Below the pieces are notes generated by a model that worked only from the letters and a program-made list of their open reading frames with translations, was not told the origin of the DNA and did no database searches. From NCBI GenBank assembly GCA_030147905.1, contig JASBUM010000617.1:1-7156 (forward strand): a DNA stretch of 7,156 nt. The letters are read 5' to 3'. This stretch comes from Acidimangrovimonas sp. (GTDB taxonomy: Bacteria; Pseudomonadota; Alphaproteobacteria; Rhodobacterales; Rhodobacteraceae). Shown in pieces: positions 1 to 6,007 of this stretch. The position numbers and the translations under genes are program-made. Within the stretch, counting starts at the first letter, position 1. Each line of letters begins with the position of its first letter.

Positions 1-519
1 CTGGCCTTCGAGACCGGCGCCGTGGCCGGAACGGCCGCTTCCACCTCGCCGCTCGCTGGGCTGGGCATCGATCCGATGCAGGTTCTGCAAATCCTGGTCC
101 TGGCCGTCGTCGCCGTGGTTCTGGGCCTGTTCGTCATCCGCCCCATCCTTCTGCCGACGCGGCGAGAGCCGGGTGGCCGGGCCGCCCAGCTTGTCGACGG
201 GCGCGCCGCAGGGGCCGCAGCTGCGCTGCCCGGGCAGGCCGGCGCAGCCGGTGCGATCGCGCCGCCCGCCGTTGGAACACAGGGCGCCGCGACGGGCACG
301 ACGGGCGCGATCGCCGGTGCCGGCCCCGACGCGCCGGCCGCGCTTGCCGCAACGGAGGATCCCGGCGGAACGGCAGATCGGCCCGAGAGGTCCGCGCAGC
401 CCGCTGGCGGCGCCGATGAGCCGGTCGCGCGGTTGCGCCGCCTGATCGAGGCGCGGCAGGACGAGACCCTGGCCATCCTTCAAAGCTGGGTCGAGGACGA
501 GAAGGAGACGTCGTCGTGA
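1..519 (+). CDS. fliF: FliF, flagellar MS-ring protein, C-terminal part (5' end outside window)
   Basis: FliF forms the MS ring in the inner membrane, on which the rotor and export gate are built; its cytoplasmic tail binds the switch protein FliG. Only the last 172 codons are here, and the frame is open to the left edge. Visible residues about 28-50 form one strongly hydrophobic helix (MQVLQILVLAVVAVVLGLF), the second transmembrane segment of FliF. Residues 53-140 are a low-complexity Ala/Gly/Pro linker. Residues 141-172 form a charged tail (RLRRLIEARQDE, then ILQSWVEDE) that matches the usual FliG-binding end, where a conserved Trp sits among acidic residues. A possible GTG at 22 is internal, not the start. 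The stop overlaps the next gene by 4 bases (GTGA). No fliG follows. The identity rests on the helix plus tail pattern and on the neighbours fliH, fliN and fliP. Confidence 0.9.
   Translation: MAFETGAVAGTAASTSPLAGLGIDPMQVLQILVLAVVAVVLGLFVIRPILLPTRREPGGRAAQLVDGRAAGAAAALPGQAGAAGAIAPPAVGTQGAATGTTGAIAGAGPDAPAALAATEDPGGTADRPERSAQPAGGADEPVARLRRLIEARQDETLAILQSWVEDEKETSS
501..507 (+). promoter_or_regulatory. Ribosome binding site for the fliH-like gene (supports the GTG start)
   Basis: GAAGGAG lies inside the end of fliF, 8 bases before the GTG at 516. The next in-frame ATG codes for residue 84, well inside the protein, so this site supports the GTG start and the 4-base overlap with the fliF stop. 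Confidence 0.6.
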
Positions 520-1127
520 GCCTCGCCCTCCGCCTCGAGGAATTCGATCTGCCCGGCGGCACCGGCGGCGCAGACGGCATCGATGCTAGCGATCGCGAGG
601 AGGGTGCGCGCGAGAAGCTGCAGGCCGACGCCTATGCCGAAGGTTATGCCGCAGGGCTCGCCGCCGCCCGCCAGGAGGCCGACGCCGATGCGGCGCGCCT
701 GAACGACGCGCTGGCCGATCATTTCCTCGGTCTGTCTTTTACCTACAACGAGGCGCGGGCACAGATGGCCGAGACCCTGCGGCCGCTTCTGGAAACCATG
801 GTCGCGCGTCTTCTGCCCGAAGTCGCGCGCGTCGGATTGCCCGGCCTGATCGCCGAGGCGATCGCCCCGCATATCGAGGAAGGCGCCGCCGGGCCACTGC
901 TTGTCGCGCTTCATCCGGCGCGGCGTCCGGCGGTCGAGCGCGGGCTTCGCCTTCCGGAGGGTATCGATCTGCAACTGGTCGAGGATCCTTCCCTCGGCCC
1001 CGATGAGGCGCGTATTGCCTTCGCGCAGGCCGAATGCCGGGTCGATCCGGATTCCGCGATCGCCGACATGCGTGCGCAACTGAACGAGTTCTATCATTCC
1101 GAGGACGAGGAGCGAAACGATGGATGA
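516..1127 (+). CDS. fliH: FliH-like flagellar export ATPase regulator
   Basis: FliH binds the export ATPase FliI, restrains its activity and links it to the export gate and to FliN of the C ring in the cytoplasm. This 203-residue protein has the family layout. Residues 36-50 carry the AYAEGYAAGL motif with a GxxxG pair typical of FliH/YscL. Residues 48-105 are helical and charged, probably a coiled coil. Residues 126-192 match the FliH C-terminal domain (LLVALHP, LVEDPSLGPDEARI, then CRVDPDSAIADMRAQL). The acidic N-terminus is poorly conserved, and the protein contains no Trp, unlike enterobacterial FliH, whose N-terminal tryptophans contact FlhA. The start is GTG. The gene overlaps fliF by 4 bases and fliN by 8. 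Such proteins are often left as hypothetical; the FliH call rests on the motif, the C-terminal match and the position. FliI is not encoded in the window. Confidence 0.78.
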   Translation: MSLALRLEEFDLPGGTGGADGIDASDREEGAREKLQADAYAEGYAAGLAAARQEADADAARLNDALADHFLGLSFTYNEARAQMAETLRPLLETMVARLLPEVARVGLPGLIAEAIAPHIEEGAAGPLLVALHPARRPAVERGLRLPEGIDLQLVEDPSLGPDEARIAFAQAECRVDPDSAIADMRAQLNEFYHSEDEERNDG

Positions 1128-1419
1128 CGCTGCCGTGCAGACCGACTCCGAAACCCCGAAAGCCGTCGCCAACCCGTTCTCGCAGGTCCCGGTCGAGATC
1201 GTGATCTGCGTCGGAAAGGCGCGGCCATCGGTTCGCGAACTATTGCGTCTGGGGACGGATTCGGTCCTGCCGCTTGACAGCCGGGTCGACGATCCGGTGG
1301 AGCTCTACATCGGCGAAAGGCTGATCGCGCGCGGTGAGCTGGAGCAGACCAGCGATGAGGCCGGCGGTGGTCTGGCTGTCCGACTGACCGAGGTCGTAGA
1401 TCTTTCCGACGGACTCTGA
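1120..1419 (+). CDS. fliN: FliN, flagellar motor switch protein (C ring)
   Basis: FliN forms the base of the C ring, takes part in switching rotation and docks FliH-FliI complexes. The protein has 99 residues, shorter than the roughly 137 of E. coli FliN, and is almost only the SpoA/FliN domain. Residues 23-52 read VPVEIVICVGKARPSVRELL then LGTDSVLPLD, and residues 59-92 hold PVELYIGERLIARGELE and the closing AVRLTEV strand, all canonical. The first 20 residues are polar and probably disordered. A GAGGAG ribosome site at 1107-1112 is 7 bases before the ATG, inside the end of the fliH-like gene, which overlaps by 8 bases. The fliP start follows the stop after 3 bases. A FliM-type fusion is excluded by length. 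The short form appears typical of alphaproteobacteria (recalled, not searched). Confidence 0.93.
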   Translation: MDDAAVQTDSETPKAVANPFSQVPVEIVICVGKARPSVRELLRLGTDSVLPLDSRVDDPVELYIGERLIARGELEQTSDEAGGGLAVRLTEVVDLSDGL

Positions 1420-1422
1420 TCG

Positions 1423-2199
1423 ATGATGCATGAAGAACCGCTCCGGGCGCGCAGCCGGGTTCGCGGCGCATTGCTCGTCGGCCTGTCCGCGCTTGTTCTG
1501 GCGATGATTTTCTCCGCCGGGGTAGCCTCGGCACAGCAGGCGACCATAGCCTTGGGCGACGGCCAGACGATCAGCCTGCGCGCGGTCCAGCTGTTCGCGC
1601 TGGTCACGCTTCTCAGCCTGGCGCCGGGGATCGCGATCATGATCACCTGCTTTCCCTTCATCGTGACGGTGCTGGCGATACTGCGCCAGGCGATCGGTCT
1701 GCAGCAGTCGCCGCCCAACATGCTGATCGTCAGCCTGGCGCTTTTCCTAACCTATTTCGTGATGGAGCCGGTGTTCGCCCAGGCCTGGGCCACGGCGATC
1801 GAGCCCATGAGCCGCGGCGCGATCCCGCTGGAGACCGCGTTTCACCGAGGGATGGAGCCGTTTCGCGCGTTCATGGCGCAACGGATCGAGCCTGCGACCC
1901 TCGAGGCGCTGGCCAGCCTCCGCCCCGGATCGATCAGCACGACCCCTGTCGCCGCGACGCCGCTTTCGGTTCTCGTTCCCTCCTTCATGCTCAGCGAGAT
2001 CCAGCGCGCCTTCGAGATCGGCTTTCTGATCTACCTGCCGTTTCTCGTTATCGATCTGGTGGTGGCCGCGGTCCTGATGTCCATGGGCATGATGATGGTG
2101 CCGCCGGCGATCGTATCGCTGCCGTTCAAGCTTGCCTTCTTCGTCGTCGCCAACGGATGGACACTGATATCTGGTGCCCTGGTGCGCAGCTATTTCTGA
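1423..2199 (+). CDS. fliP: FliP, flagellar type III export gate protein
   Basis: FliP, with FliQ and FliR, forms the core channel of the flagellar export gate inside the MS ring. The 258-residue protein begins with a basic stretch and a hydrophobic helix ending in AGVASA before QQA, which fits a cleavable signal peptide cut near residue 37, as known for FliP. Family signatures follow: LSLAPGIAIMITCFPFIVTV (64-83), LRQAIGLQQSPPN (87-99), LALFLTYFVMEPV (105-117), LVPSFMLSEIQRAFEIGF (184-201), and LMSMGMMMVPP (218-228), the methionine-rich loop that seals the closed channel. About four membrane segments follow the signal. The arginine of the common TSFTRI motif is missing (TCFPFI here). The start is one of two adjacent ATGs (1423 or 1426); no good ribosome site is visible, so translation is probably coupled to fliN, whose stop is 3 bases upstream. 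It is the last gene of its operon in this window. Confidence 0.96.
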   Translation: MMHEEPLRARSRVRGALLVGLSALVLAMIFSAGVASAQQATIALGDGQTISLRAVQLFALVTLLSLAPGIAIMITCFPFIVTVLAILRQAIGLQQSPPNMLIVSLALFLTYFVMEPVFAQAWATAIEPMSRGAIPLETAFHRGMEPFRAFMAQRIEPATLEALASLRPGSISTTPVAATPLSVLVPSFMLSEIQRAFEIGFLIYLPFLVIDLVVAAVLMSMGMMMVPPAIVSLPFKLAFFVVANGWTLISGALVRSYF

Positions 2200-2217
2200 A
2201 CGACCATTCGTGCACGA

Positions 2218-2236
2218 CGACCACTGCGAGTGGTCG
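2218..2236 (+). terminator. Hairpin after fliP, candidate terminator
   Basis: CGACCACT, the loop GCG, then AGTGGTCG form a perfect 8-bp stem starting 19 bases after the fliP stop codon. No T-run follows on either strand, so intrinsic termination is uncertain; it could instead protect the 3' end of the mRNA. A second copy of CGACCA at 2201-2206 could pair with the same right arm. Confidence 0.4.
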
Positions 2237-2355
2237 GCTCGTCGCCGTATCGGCGGGGCGTGGGGCGGTACGGCCACGCGCCGATCCTTCCCTGCGCGCC
2301 TTGGCCAATGCCACCGACCGGGGCGCGGGCCGGGATTCAGGGGGATGGCGCCCGG

Positions 2356-2389
2356 GCCAGCCGGCGCAAGGACCATGGCGCTGGCTGGC
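2356..2389 (-). terminator. Hairpin after flgI, candidate terminator
   Basis: Arms 2356-2367 and 2378-2389 (GCCAGCCGGCGC and GCGCTGGCTGGC) pair over 12 bp around a 10-base loop. The single imperfect pair is G-T as + strand RNA and C-A as - strand RNA. The hairpin begins 24 bases beyond the flgI stop, where a terminator for the - strand operon would lie. No T-run follows, so the role is inferred from position and stem strength. Confidence 0.38.
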
Positions 2390-2413
2390 GTGGAACGCCG
2401 GGGGTGCGGACGG

Positions 2414-3517
2414 CTAGCGGACGATGAACTCCGCATGTAGCGCGCCGGCTGCATTGATCGTCTTGAGGATGTCGATCATGTCATGGGGCGCCACGCCGAG
2501 CGCGTTCAGCCCGGCGACGACCGAGGACAACGTGGTGCCGCCGGCAATTTCGGCCAAGCCCTTGCCACTTCCCTTCTCGATCGACGCATCGGTTCGCGGA
2601 ACCGCAACCGTGGTGCCCTCGGCAAATGGATTGGGCTGCACCACTTCGGGGGTCTCCCGGATGCGCAGCGTCAGATTGCCCTGCGCCACGGCGACGCGCG
2701 ATATCCGTACATCCCGGCCGATCACGATCGTGCCCGACCGCTGATCGACGACGACACGCGCGCGTTCCTCAGGTGCGATGCGGATGTCTTCGATCCGGCT
2801 CAGAAGATGGGCAGGCGAACTGGCGCCAGCCGAGGCGATGTCGAGTGCGACCGTTCCGGCGTCCTGCATCCGCGCGACGGGCCGTGTGAAATTGCGGTTG
2901 ATCGCGGCCTCGATGCGGCTTGCGGTGGTGAAATCGGGGGTGCGCAACGCCATGCGCAACGTCTTCAGGCTGGCAAAGTCGAAATCGACCTCGCGTTCCA
3001 CACGCGCCCCCGACGGGATGGAACCGGCCGTCGGCACGCCCTGGGTCACGCTCGCAGCCTGGCCCTTGGCGCTGATTCCTCCGGCGATGATCGTCCCCTG
3101 CGCGACGGCATAGATCTGCCCGTCCGCGCCGTTGAGCGGCGTCATCACCAGCGTGCCTCCGAGCAGGCTCTTGGCATCGCCGATGGCCGATACGGTCACG
3201 TCGATGCGCGCACCGACGCGGGAAAACGGCGGCAGTGCCGCGGTCACGAGGACCGCGGCGACATTCTTGGGCTGAAGATTCTCGCCCGCCACGTTGATTC
3301 CCAGCCGTTCGAGCAGCGTCGTCATGATCTCTGCGGTGAACGGCGAGTTGCGCAGGCCGTCTCCGGAGCCGTTGAGACCGACGACCAGGCCATAGCCGAC
3401 CAGATCGTTGCCTCGCACGCCGTCGAACTCCACCAGATCCTTGAGCCGGACGGGCGCTGCGGCCGCAGCTGTCAGGCCAAGGCAGCCCAGAAGCAGCGAA
3501 AGGATGATGTTTTTCAT
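2414..3517 (-). CDS. flgI: FlgI, flagellar P-ring protein
   Basis: FlgI assembles the P ring, the bushing around the rod in the peptidoglycan layer. The protein has 367 residues, close to the 365 of E. coli FlgI, so it is complete. Residues 1-20 (MKNIILSLLL, then a small-residue and alanine run) are a Sec signal peptide, cut near A20. Family blocks follow: RLKDLVEFDGVRGNDLVGYG (24-43), VVGLNGSGDG (45-54), NVAAVLVTAALPPFSRVG (85-102), DAKSLLGGTLVMTPL (114-128), AVAQGNL (276-282) and LNALGVAPHDMIDIL (337-351). The mature protein has no cysteine: V275 and A359 stand where E. coli FlgI has its two disulfide cysteines. The ATG overlaps the flgL stop by 4 bases (ATGA) and no clear ribosome site is seen, which suggests translational coupling. 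It is the last gene of the flgE-flgK-flgL-flgI run. The chaperone FlgA is not in the window. Confidence 0.97.
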   Translation of the reverse strand: MKNIILSLLLGCLGLTAAAAAPVRLKDLVEFDGVRGNDLVGYGLVVGLNGSGDGLRNSPFTAEIMTTLLERLGINVAGENLQPKNVAAVLVTAALPPFSRVGARIDVTVSAIGDAKSLLGGTLVMTPLNGADGQIYAVAQGTIIAGGISAKGQAASVTQGVPTAGSIPSGARVEREVDFDFASLKTLRMALRTPDFTTASRIEAAINRNFTRPVARMQDAGTVALDIASAGASSPAHLLSRIEDIRIAPEERARVVVDQRSGTIVIGRDVRISRVAVAQGNLTLRIRETPEVVQPNPFAEGTTVAVPRTDASIEKGSGKGLAEIAGGTTLSSVVAGLNALGVAPHDMIDILKTINAAGALHAEFIVR

Positions 3518-4524
3518 TTCAGATAGTTACCAAGTGACAGGTTGCTGATCCGGGCGGTCAGGGCGAAAAGCCGGTCGAGTTGCTGCTGGGTCTGTTCGAG
3601 CGCGGTCGCGGTGCGATAGGGATCGACCGCCGTCATCTCGCTGCGCAGCCGTTCGAACGCGGCCCGTCGGCTGTTGTTTTCGGCCTCTGCCTCGGCGATC
3701 CGTGCCTCGGTCGCGCCGAGCCTCCCTTGGAGGGCTACCATCCGGCTGTCGGCGCCGATCAGACGTTCATGAGCGCGTTGGGTCAACAGGGACCGGGCGA
3801 CGGAATCGTCCGTGAGCGACGGATGGGCGATCGCCGCAGCCAGCGCGAGACCCTTGAGCGTTTCGCGAATCGCCGGGTCGAGCGCGGTGACCGTGAAGGC
3901 GGCGCTTTCGCCCTCGGCGATCGCGATGGGCGAGGCGGATGCGGCCGCGCCCAGATAGGCAGAGGCGCTGAATCCCGCCGGATCGTCGAACCAGACCTCG
4001 ATCGCATCGGCGATTGCGTCTGCGTCGTTCAGGCCGGCAAGGCGGGAGTCGAGCGCGGCGGTGATCGCGTCCGCCTCGATCAGAGCCGGCCGGTCGATCG
4101 CGGCGCCGGCAAACAGGCTGCGGTTGCCGACCCGGGCGTTCAGCGTCGATAGCGCGCCGTGCAGGCGTGCACGGGCATCGTCGGCGATCGTGTCGCCGGC
4201 CGAGGCATGTCCGGCGCCCTCGACGACGGCGAGCGACGTGCCGAGATGCTGCGCGCCCGACCGGATCTCGGACAGGGCGATCTGACTTACGCGGGCGTAT
4301 TGGCGGGCGAGGCCGCTTGTCTGGGCATAGGCGTCAAGCTGCGCGAGATCCTGCGCCAGCCCGGCCAAGGGCGTGAAATTCCCCGCCAGGCGGGTGCCTG
4401 TGTCGCGGCTCGTGCCGGTGGTCAGTTCGGCACCTAGCCGTTCGATTGTCGATTTGAGAGCGAGGTTCTGACGCTGGAATATCAGGTTCAGCGCACCGTC
4501 GCCGGCGGTCGGGGGCGTGATCAT
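3514..4524 (-). CDS. flgL: FlgL, hook-filament junction protein (HAP3)
   Basis: FlgL is exported through the flagellar channel and forms the second junction layer between FlgK and the flagellin filament. The protein has 336 residues (E. coli 317). As in flagellin-family proteins, the conserved parts are the two ends, which pair as coiled coils. N-terminal residues 10-135 include IFQRQNLALKSTIERL and AELTTG, and NRSLFAG lies at 134-140. C-terminal residues 262-336 are helical and end with RISNLSLGNYLK. The Ala-rich middle, about 145-245, is variable. There is no signal peptide, as expected for a flagellar export substrate. A GAGGA ribosome site (4533-4537 on the + strand) lies 8 bases before the ATG. 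The gene starts 3 bases after the flgK stop and overlaps flgI by 4 bases. A flagellin identity is unlikely given its place between flgK and flgI. Confidence 0.9.
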   Translation of the reverse strand: MITPPTAGDGALNLIFQRQNLALKSTIERLGAELTTGTSRDTGTRLAGNFTPLAGLAQDLAQLDAYAQTSGLARQYARVSQIALSEIRSGAQHLGTSLAVVEGAGHASAGDTIADDARARLHGALSTLNARVGNRSLFAGAAIDRPALIEADAITAALDSRLAGLNDADAIADAIEVWFDDPAGFSASAYLGAAASASPIAIAEGESAAFTVTALDPAIRETLKGLALAAAIAHPSLTDDSVARSLLTQRAHERLIGADSRMVALQGRLGATEARIAEAEAENNSRRAAFERLRSEMTAVDPYRTATALEQTQQQLDRLFALTARISNLSLGNYLK

Positions 4525-4527
4525 GGT

Positions 4528-5976
4528 CTACATCCTCAGCAGCGATTGCATCATCTCGTCCGTGGCCTGGATGACGCGGGCGTTCGCGGCAAAGGCCTTC
4601 TCGACGACGAGAAGGCGCTGCAACTCGGCATCGCTGTCCACGGTCTGCCTCTGGCGGGTCTCGCGCAGGGCATGAGCACGGCTTGTGGTGAAGTCGGTGT
4701 CGGCCTCGGCCGAAAGCCGGCTGGTCGTGACATCGGACAGCAACACCGCGCCGAGTCCCACGAGATCGACATTGCCTTCGGTCAACGTCGGGTCCGACGG
4801 CTGGCGCAGGGCGCCCATTGCCCGTTCCATCGCGTTGAGGATGGCGGCATTGCCCGCCTCGGACGGCGCCGAGGCACCGAATCCGTCGCGCAGCGTAGTC
4901 AGGTTGCCGCCGCGATCGGGATCGGCCAGATCGTTGACGGCGAGCCGCTGCGCAAGGCCCGGCCCGCCGGACGGATCGAAGGGACCGCCCGCATCGGTAA
5001 ACAGGCCCGGCCCTCCCGCTGTCAGGGTTGGGTCTGTTCCCGGATCGGCGAAGCGCTCAACGAGATCGCGGGCAAGAGAATCGAGCTGGCGCTGTGCGGT
5101 CACCCCGAGTTCATCGCGGATTCGGAACTGGCCGGCGAGGCTGCCACCGGCGGTGATTCCGCGCGCATGGTCGGTGCTGATCGTCATGCCGTTCAGCCGC
5201 AGCCCGGAGAGTGCGCCATTCTCCCGCGTCATCGCCGGATCGATCATGCGGGCCGGGGTGAATTCCAGCCTCATCGGGCGCCCGCCGTCGAACAAGGCTC
5301 CGCCGAAGGTGGTGAAAAGCCCGATACCGTTATCCGGCCGCGCGATCTGCTTGAGCGGCACGATTCCCGCGATCGTGTCGATCAGCGCCTGGCGCTGGTC
5401 GATCAGCGAGGCCGGGGTTCCGCCGCCGGCACTGGCCGCCACGATCCGCGCGTTGAGCGTCTGGAGCCTGCCAAGCGCATCGTTGACCTGTTCCACCTGC
5501 CGCGCGATGGCGGAATCGGCCTCGCGGCGCGCGGTCTGGATCGTCTCGCCGATCCGGTTGATCCCGGCTGCCAGCTTGCGCGCCGCGCCCAGCACATCGC
5601 CGAGCACCGCCTGGGCGTCGGGCTGCGCGCCGGCCCGGATCAGCGCGGACCTGAGTTCGGCGATCCGGCTGTCCAGCGCGCCCGGCTCACCGCTGACGCC
5701 GATCGCCTGCTCGATCCGGGAGAAGAAGGCCGCGCGGTCCCGGCTTGCAGCCGCATCGGCGTCGGCTGCACGCAGATCGTTGAGAAGCGGCAGATCGAGC
5801 GCGCGCAGGACCCCGTCGACGACTACGCCGCCGTGGGTCCCCGTCGACAGCGCCAGCGCGCGCGCGCCATAGCCCGGCGTGCGCGCATTGGTGAGATTGG
5901 CCGCGATGACCTCGGTCGTGCGGGCGTTTGCGGTCAGGCCCGAGAGGGCATTGACCATCGTCGCGGCAAGGCTCAT
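4528..5976 (-). CDS. flgK: FlgK, hook-filament junction protein (HAP1)
   Basis: FlgK forms the first junction layer on the end of the hook. The protein has 482 residues, shorter than the 547 of E. coli FlgK; the difference lies in the middle domains. The N-terminal rod/hook motif is clear at residues 9-37 (NALSGLTANARTTEVIAANL, then TNARTPGYG). Helical residues about 60-200 include QVNDALGRLQTLNARIVAAS and are followed by the family stretch LIDQRQALIDTI. The C-terminus (VEKAFAANARVIQATDEMMQ, then SLLRM) is the matching outer helix that packs against the N-terminal one. No signal peptide is present, as for other export substrates. A strong ribosome site lies 7 bases before the ATG. The gene follows flgE after 31 bases and precedes flgL by 3. 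A long open frame on the opposite strand is a GC-rich shadow. Confidence 0.95.
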   Translation of the reverse strand: MSLAATMVNALSGLTANARTTEVIAANLTNARTPGYGARALALSTGTHGGVVVDGVLRALDLPLLNDLRAADADAAASRDRAAFFSRIEQAIGVSGEPGALDSRIAELRSALIRAGAQPDAQAVLGDVLGAARKLAAGINRIGETIQTARREADSAIARQVEQVNDALGRLQTLNARIVAASAGGGTPASLIDQRQALIDTIAGIVPLKQIARPDNGIGLFTTFGGALFDGGRPMRLEFTPARMIDPAMTRENGALSGLRLNGMTISTDHARGITAGGSLAGQFRIRDELGVTAQRQLDSLARDLVERFADPGTDPTLTAGGPGLFTDAGGPFDPSGGPGLAQRLAVNDLADPDRGGNLTTLRDGFGASAPSEAGNAAILNAMERAMGALRQPSDPTLTEGNVDLVGLGAVLLSDVTTSRLSAEADTDFTTSRAHALRETRQRQTVDSDAELQRLLVVEKAFAANARVIQATDEMMQSLLRM

Positions 5977-5983
5977 CGCTTAG

Positions 5984-5993
5984 TCCTTCCTTT
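5984..5993 (-). promoter_or_regulatory. Strong ribosome binding site for flgK
   Basis: Read on the - strand, AAAGGAAGGA ends 7 bases before the flgK ATG at 5976. It is the best ribosome site in the - strand operon and fixes the flgK start. It lies in the 31-base gap after flgE, which is too short to hold a convincing promoter of its own. Confidence 0.65.
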
Positions 5994-6007
5994 GGCTGGC
6001 GTCCTGA

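Larger units (their letters stand above)
2200..2413. other. Convergent intergenic gap between fliP and flgI
   Basis: This 214-base gap separates the ends of the two facing operons. It holds a perfect 10-base palindrome, TCGTGCACGA (2208-2217), and the two hairpins listed separately. Several frames stay open through it because the DNA is very GC-rich. The + frame that contains the ATG at 2157 runs to a TAG at 2415-2417 and ends in a Trp-rich stretch (PWRWLAWNAGG). Its third codon positions are mostly G or C, but the ATG lies inside fliP and has no ribosome site, so I do not call a gene. No promoter-like element is evident. Confidence 0.6.

Noticed and set aside
2126..2314. 62-codon - strand frame that could follow flgI
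   Set aside because: It lies largely across the end of fliP, has a run of arginines and no family similarity that I recognise; probably a shadow frame.
3479..3493. Lipobox-like LLGC at residues 9-12 of FlgI
   Set aside because: The hydrophobic stretch before the cysteine is too short, and a better Sec cleavage site follows at the alanine run. P-ring proteins are soluble periplasmic proteins, not lipoproteins.
2483..3526. 347-codon open frame on the + strand opposite flgI
   Set aside because: It is His/Arg/Asp-rich without family features, and flgI on the other strand is complete and canonical.
5977..6007. Possible promoter between flgE and flgK
   Set aside because: Only 31 bases are available and a ribosome site takes up much of them; no sigma-54 or sigma-28 type elements are visible.
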